A stretch of 64,000 nt of DNA from CBFHMJ01 sp965656875 (GCA_965656875.1 CBFHMJ010000002.1:124001-188000), one strand, 5' to 3'. Counted from the stretch's first letter, positions 46,266 through 55,943 are shown. A program made the numbers and translations. The notes: generated by a model from the sequence alone, not told the origin.

Positions 46266-48098
46266 TCAGCTTCTGGATAAAATGGTTAGCAGGTGCTGGT
46301 TAAACGCTTCTGCATCCATAAAGCCTGTTACTCTGAGTTGTGCCAGTTCGCCTTCTTTTGGTGAGAAGAACAAAATCGATGGTAATCCCAGGATGTCGTA
46401 ATTCTCCAGTAATTCAATGTCATTGTCGTTATTGTCTGTGACATTGACACGAATCAACATGAACTTTTGCATTTGCGATTCGACCATTGGATCGGTGAAG
46501 GTAAAGGCTTCGAATTCTTTACAAGCAACACACCAGTCAGCATAAAAGTCGATCATCACGGGTAATCCCTGATCAGCTGCTTCTGCAATCTTAGCGTCCA
46601 GGTCATTCAGGTTGGTGATATCGATAAACTCATTTTTCTCTTCTATCGCATGACCTTCTGCAGAAACTTGCTGAACAACTGGTTGCGCGATGAAGACGTT
46701 CTGAACAGTCATTGCTGAACCTATTAACAACACCATGGCAGCAAACCAGGCGGCAGTTTTAGCCGTCTCTGACATCAATTGAGCACGGATATGGTAAAGA
46801 TAAACAGCCAGGGCAGAAGATAAAACAACAAGACCAATAACGGTGTGTTCAAAGTCAATAATACGGTCAAGCAGAATAAGTGGAACACCAAGAAGGATAA
46901 AACCGAAAATAGATTTCACGATATTCATCCATTGACCAGCGCGTGGGAGTAATTTACCGCCAGACAGACCCATCAGTAACAATGGAATACCCATACCAAG
47001 ACTTAAGACATACAGTGTGATGCCACCCAGCACTAAATCCCCACTTTTTGCTACATATAACAAAGCGCCTGAAAGTGGGGCTGTTGTACACGGTGATGCG
47101 ATCAAGCCAGAAAGAATACCCATGACGAACACGCCAGTAAAACTTCCACCCTTTTGGCTGTTACTAACGTTGGTTAAACGTTCTTGCCATGAGCTTGGTA
47201 GCTGAATTTCAAACCAGCCAAACATAGAAAGTGATAACAATACAAAGATAGCGCTCAGACTTACCAGGACGGCAGGATGCTGGAAGTAGGCCTGGAATTG
47301 AAGACCAAGATTAGCGACGACTAAACCAAGACCTGCGTAGGTAATTGCCATGCCTTGTACGTAAGTAAATGCCAACATTAATCCGTTTTTAGCTGAAAGC
47401 CCTTCACCACGGCCCGCGATAATGCCTGCCAGAATCGGATACATAGGGAACACACAAGGTGTGAAAGAAAGACCAACACCCAGACCGAAGAACACTAACA
47501 AGGTCCACAGTAAATTACTGCCTGCAAGTTGCTGAGCCAGCTGGTCCTGCTCTGACTGAATCGTTTCTGACGAACCCGAGTCAGCAACGGCTGATGTTTT
47601 TGAAGGAATAAGTGGAATAACTTGTTTTCGAGGCGGGTAACAAAGACCGGCTTCTGCACAGCCCTGATATTTGAATACCAGTTCTGCATTATTAACGACA
47701 TTAGACAGTGGCACTTTAATTTGCGCGTGCTTAAAGTAGACATTAGATTTACCAAAAATTTCGTCGTCTACAATTTCACTGGGCGGGTAAGAAACTTCAC
47801 CTAAGGTTGCGCCATTAGGTTCAAATTTCATTTTGTCACGGTAAAGATAATAGCCTTCAGCGATGATCCAGGTGATTTCCAGTGTGTCGCCGTCCTGATA
47901 GAAGTCAAACTGGAATGCGTCATCTACCGGGAGGAACGTTTCTTCTTCAACCGGGGAAGAGGAAAGAGAACTGAACAGATCGTTTGAAGAACTGCTGGAT
48001 GAACTGAATCCTGAATTATCTGCGCTGATTGCTGTCTGAGAAAAGACAGCGCTCAGGATCAACAGACTGATCAGGAGCAAGTTAACAAAAGACTTCAT
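46266..48098 (-). CDS. dsbD: Thiol:disulfide interchange protein DsbD
   Basis: A 610-residue three-part protein. A signal peptide is followed by the periplasmic alpha domain with the Cys pair in YQGCAEAGLCYPP, the eight-helix membrane domain with Cys in FTPCVFPMYP and SPCTTAPLSG, and the thioredoxin-like gamma domain with WCVACK. It passes electrons from cytoplasmic thioredoxin to periplasmic DsbC/DsbE-type proteins, including those needed for cytochrome c maturation. A Ser-rich stretch follows the signal peptide (residues ~30-50). It has its own terminator. Confidence 0.96.
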   Translation of the reverse strand: MKSFVNLLLISLLILSAVFSQTAISADNSGFSSSSSSSNDLFSSLSSSPVEEETFLPVDDAFQFDFYQDGDTLEITWIIAEGYYLYRDKMKFEPNGATLGEVSYPPSEIVDDEIFGKSNVYFKHAQIKVPLSNVVNNAELVFKYQGCAEAGLCYPPRKQVIPLIPSKTSAVADSGSSETIQSEQDQLAQQLAGSNLLWTLLVFFGLGVGLSFTPCVFPMYPILAGIIAGRGEGLSAKNGLMLAFTYVQGMAITYAGLGLVVANLGLQFQAYFQHPAVLVSLSAIFVLLSLSMFGWFEIQLPSSWQERLTNVSNSQKGGSFTGVFVMGILSGLIASPCTTAPLSGALLYVAKSGDLVLGGITLYVLSLGMGIPLLLMGLSGGKLLPRAGQWMNIVKSIFGFILLGVPLILLDRIIDFEHTVIGLVVLSSALAVYLYHIRAQLMSETAKTAAWFAAMVLLIGSAMTVQNVFIAQPVVQQVSAEGHAIEEKNEFIDITNLNDLDAKIAEAADQGLPVMIDFYADWCVACKEFEAFTFTDPMVESQMQKFMLIRVNVTDNNDNDIELLENYDILGLPSILFFSPKEGELAQLRVTGFMDAEAFNQHLLTILSRS

Positions 48099-48736
48099 AA
48101 TTTATATTCCGTGATTGCTTTGTCGCTATATTCAATTGTCTTCAACATATGGGATGTTATCGCCGATATTTGCCCCTGCTTTGAAAACATAAAGAAAATT
48201 AAAGGGTATTTCTGTCTGACAAGGACCGGGCAAAGGCCTGGATACTTCGTCGAAAAGATTTATTTTTTCGGCGCAGCAAATAATTATCTGATTAACCGAA
48301 GAAAAATTAAAGTCTTTGGCTTAGTTCAAATTTGAATACGCTGTATCCATTAGAGATGGGTAATGTAAATTTTCTCTGCTGTCTTTCAGTTAACTGGTTG
48401 AATTATTGAAGAATGAAAACTGTATAGCAAAGTATAGTTTCTGTTTTTACACTGCTGCTTTGATTGTCATCACAGATATTTCAGTTGCTCAGATTTTGTT
48501 AGTAATTGTAAAAGACGATACCAACAAGCTGGTTTATCCTGAAAAAAGGTTTATCTTTTCGCCAGTCGGTATCTCGATATTGTGAATAATCGCGAAAAGT
48601 AAGACTTTACACCGTAGAATGCCGATTTTTTCAGGTGATATCTGTTGAAAACTGACTGACATGCAGCCATGTTTAGATTGAAGGCCTGTTCGTTTGCATA
48701 ACGAAAGGTTGTATTGAATAACGCTCAGGAAAACTC
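48099..48736. other. 638-base intergenic region between dsbD and fxsA
   Basis: This stretch lies between two divergent genes and should hold both promoters. A 74-codon frame near 48111 has no ribosome site and unlikely composition. No RNA gene, strong hairpin or repeat was seen. Confidence 0.55.
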
Positions 48737-49285
48737 ATGTTTCGAACACTTTTTTTAATGTTCTTGATAGTGCCCATTATCGAGATCGCTTTTTTAATTC
48801 AGGTTAGTGAAGTCATTGGTGGCTGGACGACTATTGCACTGGTCGTCGTAACGGCCTGGTTTGGTGCCAGACTGGTTAAACAACAAGGCTTGCAGGCCGT
48901 TCGGGATATCCAGCTAAAAGCTGCCAATGGTCAAATTCCTGGCGAAGAAATTATTTCGGGTATCTGTATTTTAGTCAGTGGTGTGTTGTTACTGACACCA
49001 GGAATATTTACCGACGTACTCGGCTTTTTATTACTGACTCCGCCATTTCGCAAGCAACTTATCGCCCAGTTTAAAGATAAGCTGGTGGCTAACATGGCAA
49101 AAGGTTCATCTTTCCAGTTTTCAAGTCACACGTTTTATCAGCAAGGTGGACACGGACACCACGAAGAATCTTTTTCTGAATCAAGTGGCGACACTGATTC
49201 ACATACTTCGCCAAAGCATCCTGAAGTTGAGACTGACTCGCAGGGGCATATTACGATTGAAGGTGAATACCAAAAGAAAGATTAA
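48737..49285 (+). CDS. fxsA: FxsA-family membrane protein
   Basis: A 182-residue protein with an FxsA domain (residues 1-~125): LMFLIVPIIEIAFLI, TAWFGARLVKQQGL and LLTPGIFTDVLGFLLLTPPFR are the family blocks, forming about three membrane helices. The last ~55 residues are His-, Ser- and Asp-rich and disordered. FxsA affects F-exclusion of phage T7 in Escherichia coli; its normal role is unclear. It lies just upstream of groES, as in many gammaproteobacteria. Confidence 0.93.
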   Translation: MFRTLFLMFLIVPIIEIAFLIQVSEVIGGWTTIALVVVTAWFGARLVKQQGLQAVRDIQLKAANGQIPGEEIISGICILVSGVLLLTPGIFTDVLGFLLLTPPFRKQLIAQFKDKLVANMAKGSSFQFSSHTFYQQGGHGHHEESFSESSGDTDSHTSPKHPEVETDSQGHITIEGEYQKKD

Positions 49286-49296
49286 CGGTTCATTCC

Positions 49297-49322
49297 TTGC
49301 CTGGCTTCATTAAGCCAGGCAA
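49297..49322 (+). terminator. Hairpin after fxsA
   Basis: A perfect 11-bp inverted repeat (49297-49307 and 49312-49322) with a four-base loop lies twelve bases after fxsA. No T run follows directly, so termination is likely but not certain. Confidence 0.6.
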
Positions 49323-49367
49323 AACACCTCATAAGAAAATATTTTTTAACTTTTTTCTCTTTTCCCC

Positions 49368-49397
49368 CTTGATGTTCATTTTTCTGGCCCCCATTTA
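49368..49397 (+). promoter_or_regulatory. Sigma32 heat-shock promoter of groESL
   Basis: CCCCCTTGAT ends at 49373 and CCCCATTTA lies at 49389-49397, 15 bases apart. This closely fits the RpoH consensus (CTTGAA and CCCCATNT). No CIRCE element was seen. Confidence 0.88.
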
Positions 49398-49470
49398 CTC
49401 TGCAAACTTAATTAACTTCAACACAACTTGTTGAAGAATTAACAACAAATTGAATTCAGGAGATTGGAAA

Positions 49471-49761
49471 ATGAACATTCGTCCTTTACATGATCGCGTT
49501 ATCGTTAAGCGTGTTGAAGAAGAAACTAAATCAGCAGGCGGTATCGTTTTAACAGGTTCTGCTGCTGAAAAATCTTCTAAAGGTGAAGTTATTGCTGTAG
49601 GCGCTGGCCGCGTAATGGACAACGGAGAAAGAAAAACTCCAGATGTAAAAGTTGGCGAAGTTGTTTTATTCGGCTCTTACATCGAAAAAACTGAAAAGAT
49701 TGACGGTGTCGAGCATCTAATCATGCGTGAAGACAACATTTTAGCGGTTGTTGAAGGCTAA
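49471..49761 (+). CDS. groES: Co-chaperonin GroES
   Basis: A 96-residue protein starting MNIRPLHDRV, with the mobile loop region KSAGGIVLTGSA and the family block VGEVVLFGSY. It forms the seven-membered lid of GroEL. The start is the ATG at 49471 with AGGAGA upstream; a longer frame adds seven residues not found in the family. It is driven by a sigma32-type promoter and co-transcribed with groEL. Confidence 0.97.
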   Translation: MNIRPLHDRVIVKRVEEETKSAGGIVLTGSAAEKSSKGEVIAVGAGRVMDNGERKTPDVKVGEVVLFGSYIEKTEKIDGVEHLIMREDNILAVVEG

Positions 49762-49816
49762 TCTTTTTCGAATTAAATTTTTCAAATTTATCCAACTTTT
49801 ATAGAGGAAATTTCTA

Positions 49817-51463
49817 ATGTCAGCAAAAGACGTACGTTTTGGTAATGATGCTCGCGTTAAAATGCTAGCGGGTGTAAATGTTCTGGCAGATGCCGTTAAA
49901 GTAACGCTTGGTCCTAAAGGCCGTAATGTGGTTCTTGACAAATCTTTCGGCGCGCCGACTATTACAAAAGATGGCGTTTCAGTTGCTAAAGAAATTGAAC
50001 TGGAAGACAAGTTCGAGAACATGGGTGCGCAAATGGTTAAGGAAGTTGCATCCAAAGCAAATGATGAAGCTGGTGACGGTACAACTACGGCAACAGTTTT
50101 AGCACAAGCAATCGTAAACGAAGGCGTTAAAGCAGTATCAGCGGGTATGAACCCGATGGACCTTAAACGTGGTATCGACAAAGCAGTAGAAAAAGCAGTT
50201 GAAGCGCTTAAATCAGTGTCTACAGCGTGTGAAGATTCAAAGTCTATTGCTCAAGTTGGTACTATCTCTGCAAACTCTGATTCAGAAATCGGTGACATCA
50301 TTGCTGAGGCGATGGACAAAGTTAAGAAAGACGGCGTTATCACTGTTGAAGAAGGTCAGGGTCTTGTAAACGAGCTTGACGTTGTTGAAGGTATGCAATT
50401 CGACCGTGGTTACCTTTCTCCTTATTTCATCAATAATGCAGAAAGCGGTTCAGTAGAACTTGAATCTCCGTTCATTCTTGTTGTTGACAAGAAAATCTCT
50501 AACATCCGTGAACTACTTCCAGTACTTGAGGGTGTAGCAAAAGCAGGCAAGCCACTTTTAATTCTTGCTGAAGATGTTGAAGGTGAAGCGTTAGCAACTC
50601 TGGTTGTTAATAACATGCGTGGCATCGTTAAAGCTGCTGCTGTTAAGGCGCCAGGTTTCGGTGACCGTCGTAAAGCAATGCTTCAGGACATCGCGACACT
50701 AACAACAGCTACTGTTATCTCAGAAGAGATCGGTATGGAGCTGGAAAAAACAACACTTGAAGACTTAGGTACTGCTAAGCGTGTTGTTATCACAAAAGAT
50801 CACACAACAATCATTGATGGCGCAGGTGATAAAGAAGCTATCGATGGTCGTGTTACTCAGATTCGTCAGCAAATTGAAGACGCAACTTCAGACTACGACA
50901 AAGAAAAACTTCAAGAGCGCTTAGCTAAACTAGCTGGCGGTGTTGCAGTCATCAAAGTTGGCGCAGCAACTGAAGTTGAAATGAAAGAGAAGAAAGACCG
51001 TGTTGAAGACGCACTTCACGCAACCCGTGCTGCGGTAGAAGAAGGCGTTGTTGCTGGTGGTGGTGTTGCACTGGTTCGTGCTTCTACGACTATCGAAGGT
51101 CTTGAAGGTGACAATGAAGATCAGACTCATGGTGTTAAAATCGCGCAACGTGCGATGGAAGCACCGCTTCGTCAAATCGTTTCAAATGCTGGTGCAGAAG
51201 CAGCAGTTGTAGTTAACTCAGTTAAAGGCGGTGAGAAGAACTACGGTTACAACGCTGCTAACGATACTTACGGCGATATGATCGACATGGGTATTCTTGA
51301 CCCAACAAAAGTAACTCGTTCTGCGTTACAGTTTGCAGCATCAGTCGCTGGTCTTATGATCACAACTGAAGCAATGGTTACTGACCTACCTAAAGATGAA
51401 GCACCTGCAGCACCAGATATGGGCGGCATGGGTGGAATGGGTGGAATGGGCGGCATGATGTAA
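49817..51463 (+). CDS. groEL: Chaperonin GroEL
   Basis: A 548-residue chaperonin of full length. It starts MSAKDVRFGNDARVKML, contains the nucleotide loop GDGTTTATVLA and ends in the usual GGM repeats. It folds proteins in an ATP-driven cage with GroES. Codon use in this gene is visibly more biased than in the biosynthetic cluster, as expected for high expression. A strong terminator follows. Confidence 0.98.
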   Translation: MSAKDVRFGNDARVKMLAGVNVLADAVKVTLGPKGRNVVLDKSFGAPTITKDGVSVAKEIELEDKFENMGAQMVKEVASKANDEAGDGTTTATVLAQAIVNEGVKAVSAGMNPMDLKRGIDKAVEKAVEALKSVSTACEDSKSIAQVGTISANSDSEIGDIIAEAMDKVKKDGVITVEEGQGLVNELDVVEGMQFDRGYLSPYFINNAESGSVELESPFILVVDKKISNIRELLPVLEGVAKAGKPLLILAEDVEGEALATLVVNNMRGIVKAAAVKAPGFGDRRKAMLQDIATLTTATVISEEIGMELEKTTLEDLGTAKRVVITKDHTTIIDGAGDKEAIDGRVTQIRQQIEDATSDYDKEKLQERLAKLAGGVAVIKVGAATEVEMKEKKDRVEDALHATRAAVEEGVVAGGGVALVRASTTIEGLEGDNEDQTHGVKIAQRAMEAPLRQIVSNAGAEAAVVVNSVKGGEKNYGYNAANDTYGDMIDMGILDPTKVTRSALQFAASVAGLMITTEAMVTDLPKDEAPAAPDMGGMGGMGGMGGMM

Positions 51464-51506
51464 GATATTCTCTTACAATGTCCTCTATTCTGACTCGTTC
51501 AGTCTT

Positions 51507-51538
51507 CGAAAAACCACCGCTTGTCGGTGGTTTTTTCG
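51507..51538 (+). terminator. groESL terminator
   Basis: A hairpin with stem CCACCG/CGGTGG, extended by A-T pairs on both sides (51507-51519 with 51525-51538) and a five-base loop, ending in a run of six T. Confidence 0.92.
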
Positions 51539-51689
51539 TCTTTGCAGTGTATTGACACTTCTTTACCTTTCTGAACATTTCTTTTCTTATGCTACAAATC
51601 ATTCCGCATTTTTTTGTGTCTAATCACTGTACGTATTAAAAACGTGTGTAATACTTCTAAGAATCAAAACAAATGGTGAGGGTAACGAT

Positions 51690-52184
51690 ATGACTCGTTT
51701 AGTTATAACCTTAATCGGGGCGATATTTTCGCTAAACGCGGCCGCTGCGTCAGTCAATGTGAAGTGGCAAAATCCTGAAGAGTACACGGATATACAGCCT
51801 GCAGAAGAGCTGAAATCACGCTATCACAAACATGTGATGACACAGCTGGGTGGTTACTTTGAGCGACTCGGTAAGCAATTACCTGAAGGATATCAGTGGA
51901 ATATTACGGTAACAGATGTGGATTTAGCAGGCGATGTTCAGATGTCTTATCGACTTCAGAGCAGAGATTACCGCGTTGTGAAACCTATTTTCTTTCCGAA
52001 AATGGATTTTACGTGGACGATCCTTGATGCGGATAAAAATGAAGTATTAGCAGGTACAGAAAAATTGAAAGATATGGGTTTCCAGACTCAAATCGGTCAT
52101 ACCATCAATAATTCCTTTCCTTATGAGAAAGAGATGTTGAAGCGTTGGTTCCGCAAGACGGTTTTACCTCAGTTAGAAGGGTAA
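51690..52184 (+). CDS. DUF3016-family exported protein
   Basis: A 164-residue protein with an N-terminal signal peptide ending near NAAAAS. The mature part matches the DUF3016 pattern: VNVKWQNPEEYTDI, then a predicted DVDLAGD segment and KDMGF near the end. The function of the family is unknown. GAGGG lies before the ATG. It converges with the 88-residue gene 12 bases downstream. Confidence 0.82.
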   Translation: MTRLVITLIGAIFSLNAAAASVNVKWQNPEEYTDIQPAEELKSRYHKHVMTQLGGYFERLGKQLPEGYQWNITVTDVDLAGDVQMSYRLQSRDYRVVKPIFFPKMDFTWTILDADKNEVLAGTEKLKDMGFQTQIGHTINNSFPYEKEMLKRWFRKTVLPQLEG

Positions 52185-52196
52185 GGCCTGCGTCTC

Positions 52197-52463
52197 TTAC
52201 ATCATACTTGCAATCTGTCGGTACAGTCTGAGCGCTTCATCCTCCTGCATATTACCTTTACTGGATGAACCGCCTGCTGTACTGGACACTCTTACAGAAT
52301 CTGTAGCCAGTGACTGAGATGTAGTTTGTTGGCTCTCGCCGCTTTGATTAGCCAGCCGTTGACGTTGCTGAGCATCTGAAAGTTCAGTGGGTGATAGTCG
52401 GTTATTATTTGATTGAGTGCGGCTATCAGTCAACGGAAATTGCGCTACTGATAATTCATTCAT
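52197..52463 (-). CDS. Hypothetical Ser/Gln-rich protein
   Basis: An 88-residue protein, not recognised. It is rich in Ser, Gln and Thr and probably disordered, with a short helical end (EDEALRLYRQIASMM). No signal peptide or membrane segment is seen. It lies between DUF3016 and another small leftward gene; a short C-terminal helix on a disordered chain suggests a binding peptide, but no partner can be named. Confidence 0.6.
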   Translation of the reverse strand: MNELSVAQFPLTDSRTQSNNNRLSPTELSDAQQRQRLANQSGESQQTTSQSLATDSVRVSSTAGGSSSKGNMQEDEALRLYRQIASMM

Positions 52464-52583
52464 ACTAATCTTTCAACCTGTTACTTTAAAAGGGTATCAG
52501 GGTGCAATGGTTTTAAACGTTTTAAAACAGGCACCCTGTTAAAGATTAGTACAAAAATCGTACTTTTCCAGCGAGGGATTCGC

Positions 52584-52877
52584 TTAAAACTGTTTAAATG
52601 TCTCAAGTAATTTAAAGAGTTCAGCCATTTTTTGCAGAATGAGCTTTAAAGCTGCTTCATTTGGTGCTTCTTTAAAATCCGCAATGTTGTGAGATAGCTC
52701 TTCAACGTAAGGCATGAAGGATTTTTCATTGGTTTCAAACAGTGTTTTTTCAGGAAATATGGATGAGAATTTACCCATGCCCTGTGTCTTTAGTTGGAAC
52801 AATCGCTGGTCTGCATCGACTGCTTTTTGATAAATCTCTTTAAGATTTTGATCTAACTGAGAAAAAATATTTTTCAT
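52584..52877 (-). CDS. Hypothetical helical protein
   Basis: A 97-residue, mostly helical soluble protein (FSQLDQNLKEIYQKAVDADQRLF at the start, LILQKMAELFKLLETF at the end). It is not recognised. It is divergent from the motility-type small protein gene 90 bases away. No operon partner is clear, although the 88-residue gene lies downstream on the same strand after 120 bases. Confidence 0.6.
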   Translation of the reverse strand: MKNIFSQLDQNLKEIYQKAVDADQRLFQLKTQGMGKFSSIFPEKTLFETNEKSFMPYVEELSHNIADFKEAPNEAALKLILQKMAELFKLLETFKQF

Positions 52878-52967
52878 AATTTAGGTAAAGGTTTTTAAAT
52901 CCTGGTCGTTAAACAGTTAACGGTTATTTTAACCGTTTTTCTTTTAACTGTAATGGAGGTTCAAACT

Positions 52968-53162
52968 ATGAATGTATCTTCTGCTACTTCACACTCTCCG
53001 GCTCAGGCATCAACCAGTGCTGAAGTCAGAACTGCTCAAATGGCAAAAAGCCAGCAAGAAGTTGAGGGTAAAATTGCGCTTGATCTGATTCAGTCTGGCA
53101 CTCAGTCGGCACCGAGTGCACCTGTAGGTAATGCCGGTCACAACATTAACATCAAAGTATAA
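52968..53162 (+). CDS. Small YjfB-like putative motility protein
   Basis: A 64-residue protein. The Ala/Ser-rich N-terminal half, the central QKSQQEVEGKIALDLIQS-like helix (AKSQQEVEGKIALDLIQSG) and the HNINIKV end resemble the YjfB/putative motility protein family, whose role is unknown. The start is the ATG at 52968 with GGAGG upstream; an ATG at 52953 lies within that ribosome site. It converges with epmB, four bases away. Confidence 0.6.
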   Translation: MNVSSATSHSPAQASTSAEVRTAQMAKSQQEVEGKIALDLIQSGTQSAPSAPVGNAGHNINIKV

Positions 53163-53166
53163 TGCG

Positions 53167-54189
53167 TCACTGAGTGTCCAGGCTGATTAATGTTTTATTG
53201 GCTTCTCCGCCAATTTCTCTAACCAGTTTGGGCACCAGAAATCCAGGCAATGTTGCCATCAATTGTTTATATAACATCACTGCTCTCCGCTCTTCCATAT
53301 CAAAATGTTCCGCACCTTCGACTTTGTCCAGCACATGCAGGTAATACGGCATTATTCGGTTATCAAACAATAATTCACTTAATGCAGCCAACACTTCGAC
53401 GTCATCATTGATACCTTTAAGCAATACAGCTTGATTGAGCAGGGTTATATTCGCGTGATGTAGCTGGCTAACCGCAGCAGCTAATTCATCATTAATTTCG
53501 TTTGGGTGATTGATATGAAACACCAGAATGGTTTTAAACGGTGCATTACTCAGTAACGACGCGAATTTGGTTGTTATGCGTGAAGGAATGACAACAGGCA
53601 GTCTGGAATGAATTCTTAATCGTTTGATATGAGGGATTTCTGTCAATGCGTCAATAAAACGGGACAGTTGTTCATCAGAGGCCATGAGAGGATCTCCCCC
53701 ACTTAAAATTACTTCGTTTACTTCAGGATGTTTTTTCAAGTAGTCAAGGACGGCTTGACGGGTCTTATGGTTTATCTGATTGTCATCATAGGGAAAATGG
53801 CGACGGAAGCAGTAACGACAATTGATAGCACAGCCAGTTTTAAACATTAGCAGTACACGCGAGCGATACTTGTGTAACAGGCCTGGAAGTTCTGTGTCTT
53901 GTTCTTCAAGCGGATCAGTCATGTATCCCGGGTGTTGTTCAAACTCTTGTCTTAGAGGCATAACCTGAAGAAAAAGCGGATCTTGCGGGTCGCCAGGTGT
54001 CATTCTGTTGATATAGGATTGCGGCACGCGCATCGGAAATAATCGACGGGCAGGGATATCCGGTAAAAATGATTCAAGGGGTAATTCTAGTTGTTTCAGT
54101 AAAACTTCTGGCTCTGTGATACTTTCGGACAATTCTTTTTGCCATTGCCTCTGCACATCAAGTGAAAAGTTCTGTATTATCTCCGGCAT
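53167..54189 (-). CDS. epmB: EF-P lysine 2,3-aminomutase EpmB
   Basis: A 340-residue radical SAM enzyme. The iron-sulfur motif CX3CX2C is in GCAINCRYCFRRHF, and a SGGDPLM block binds SAM. It converts (S)-alpha-lysine to (R)-beta-lysine, used to modify EF-P. It is divergent from efp by 35 bases, and epmA follows efp, so the modification set is together apart from the hydroxylase EpmC, which is not in the window. Confidence 0.95.
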   Translation of the reverse strand: MPEIIQNFSLDVQRQWQKELSESITEPEVLLKQLELPLESFLPDIPARRLFPMRVPQSYINRMTPGDPQDPLFLQVMPLRQEFEQHPGYMTDPLEEQDTELPGLLHKYRSRVLLMFKTGCAINCRYCFRRHFPYDDNQINHKTRQAVLDYLKKHPEVNEVILSGGDPLMASDEQLSRFIDALTEIPHIKRLRIHSRLPVVIPSRITTKFASLLSNAPFKTILVFHINHPNEINDELAAAVSQLHHANITLLNQAVLLKGINDDVEVLAALSELLFDNRIMPYYLHVLDKVEGAEHFDMEERRAVMLYKQLMATLPGFLVPKLVREIGGEANKTLISLDTQ

Positions 54190-54224
54190 TTAGTCGACGC
54201 TTCCTATAAACGAAAGAGGAATTT

Positions 54225-54794
54225 ATGGCTAGTTATAGCACTAATGAATTTAAGGCGGGCCTTAAAATAATACTTGATGGCGAGCCTTGCAACATAATCG
54301 AAAATGAACTTGTAAAGCCAGGTAAGGGTCAGGCGTTCAATCGCGTTAAAATCCGTAAGCTGGTTTCTGGAAAAGTGTTAGAGAAAACGTTTAAATCAGG
54401 TGAAAGCGTGGAAGGCGCTGACGTGATGGAAACTACACTGGCGTATCTTTATAACGACGGTGAATTTTGGCACTTCATGAATAATGAGACATTCGAGCAG
54501 CTTGCAGCTGATGTAAAAGCGGTAGGCGATAACAACAAATGGTTAGTTGAAAATGACGAATGTACATTAACATTGTGGAATGACGCGCCAATCAGCGTTA
54601 CGCCTGCTAACTTTGTTGAGTTAGAAGTGACTGAGACAGATCCTGGTCTTAAAGGTGACACTGCGGGTACCGGTGGTAAGCCAGCTACGCTTTCTACAGG
54701 TGCAGTTGTACGTGTTCCTTTATTCGTTCAGATCGGTGAGATTATTAAAGTCGATACTCGTACAGGCGAATACGTTTCTCGCGTACAAAAATAA
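54225..54794 (+). CDS. efp: Elongation factor P
   Basis: A 189-residue three-domain protein. The modified lysine is Lys34 in KPGKGQAF, at the usual position for the EpmA/EpmB-type EF-P. It relieves ribosome stalling at polyproline. GAGGAA lies before the ATG. A terminator follows. Confidence 0.97.
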   Translation: MASYSTNEFKAGLKIILDGEPCNIIENELVKPGKGQAFNRVKIRKLVSGKVLEKTFKSGESVEGADVMETTLAYLYNDGEFWHFMNNETFEQLAADVKAVGDNNKWLVENDECTLTLWNDAPISVTPANFVELEVTETDPGLKGDTAGTGGKPATLSTGAVVRVPLFVQIGEIIKVDTRTGEYVSRVQK

Positions 54795-54812
54795 CGTTTC
54801 CAGTTATTATTT

Positions 54813-54847
54813 AAAAAGCCCAGAACCAGAAGGTTTGGGCTTTTTTC
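54813..54847 (+). terminator. efp terminator
   Basis: An A-rich then GCCCA stem pairs with TGGGC and a T run (54813-54827 with 54831-54847), with one bulged base, directly after efp. Confidence 0.85.
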
Positions 54848-54894
54848 GTTTTTAGTGCCCAATTACCATTTTCATTTTTACACAGGGAATAACA

Positions 54895-55875
54895 ATGGAG
54901 AGTATAACCGGATGGCGCCCGACGGCTTCAATTGAAAAACTTCGTCTCAGAGCTGCGATGTTTAAGCGAATCCGGGCATTTTTTGATGCTCGTGAGGTTA
55001 TGGAAGTTGAAACCCCAATCCTCTCCAATGCAACCGTTAGTGATATTTATCTAAAAAGTTTTGAAACTCATTATGTCGGTCCGGGAACGGGGCGTGAGGG
55101 TAAAAAACTATTCCTGCAAACTTCTCCAGAATTTGCAATGAAGCGGTTATTGGCTGCTGGCAGTGGTCCCATTTTTCAGTTTGCCCGCTCTTTTCGTAAT
55201 GAAGAGGCTGGTCGTTATCATAATCCCGAGTTTACGATGCTTGAATGGTATCGCCCTGGTTTTGATCATCATGATTTGATGGAAGAGATGAAGGCACTAT
55301 TGATGGAAATTCTATGGGTGTCTGATTGTGACAAAATGACCTGGCAGCATGCATTTATTAAGTATACGAATACAGACCCTCTGGATGCGAATTTTGATAC
55401 GTTGAAAGCGCTGGCACGTCGGCATTCATCCATTGCTGATTTAGCTGACAAATGTGATTACAACGAACTGTTGCAAATTATCTTTTCAACGTTGGTTGAA
55501 CCTCAGATTGGCAAAGAGCAACCATGCTTTATTTATAACTTTCCAGCGTCACAGGCAGCACTTGCTCGCATATGCCCGGATGATCCTCGTGTGGCTGAAC
55601 GATTTGAAGTGTATTTCAAAGGTGTCGAACTGGCTAACGGATTTCATGAGTTAACGGATAGTGACGAACAACGTCGTCGGTTTATCAAAGACAATGAGTA
55701 TCGTGCTGCGAATAATCTGTCGGTAAACCCTGTTGATGAGAATTTACTGGATGCATTGACGGCGGGTATGCCTGCTTGTGCTGGTGTTGCTTTGGGAATG
55801 GATCGTCTGTTTATGCTATTTGCGCAACTGCCTTCGATTGCGGAAGGGATTAGTTTCTCGGTTGAAAATGCTTGA
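54895..55875 (+). CDS. epmA: EF-P lysine lysyltransferase EpmA
   Basis: A 326-residue class II lysyl-tRNA synthetase-like enzyme without an anticodon-binding domain. Motif 2 is seen in FARSFRNEEAGRYHNPEFTMLEWY and motif 3 in GVALGMDRLFML. It activates (R)-beta-lysine and attaches it to Lys34 of EF-P. It has its own ribosome site 100 bases after efp. Confidence 0.96.
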   Translation: MESITGWRPTASIEKLRLRAAMFKRIRAFFDAREVMEVETPILSNATVSDIYLKSFETHYVGPGTGREGKKLFLQTSPEFAMKRLLAAGSGPIFQFARSFRNEEAGRYHNPEFTMLEWYRPGFDHHDLMEEMKALLMEILWVSDCDKMTWQHAFIKYTNTDPLDANFDTLKALARRHSSIADLADKCDYNELLQIIFSTLVEPQIGKEQPCFIYNFPASQAALARICPDDPRVAERFEVYFKGVELANGFHELTDSDEQRRRFIKDNEYRAANNLSVNPVDENLLDALTAGMPACAGVALGMDRLFMLFAQLPSIAEGISFSVENA

Positions 55876-55930
55876 TTAAGCTCAAAAAAGTTCCTGCTTT
55901 AGCTTTATAGTGCTTGTGACAAAATAAAAT

Positions 55931-55943
55931 GTTATATCATCAC
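55931..55943 (+). promoter_or_regulatory. Possible Zur-type operator before the MerC-like gene
   Basis: GTTATATCATCAC matches 11 of 13 positions of the gammaproteobacterial Zur core GTTATATTATAAC as I remember it. It lies 76 bases before the gene start, in an AT-rich stretch that can look like this by chance. Confidence 0.35.

Noticed and set aside
48111..48335. 74-codon open frame in the dsbD-fxsA gap
   Set aside because: No ribosome site, no family resemblance and a composition like translated intergenic DNA.
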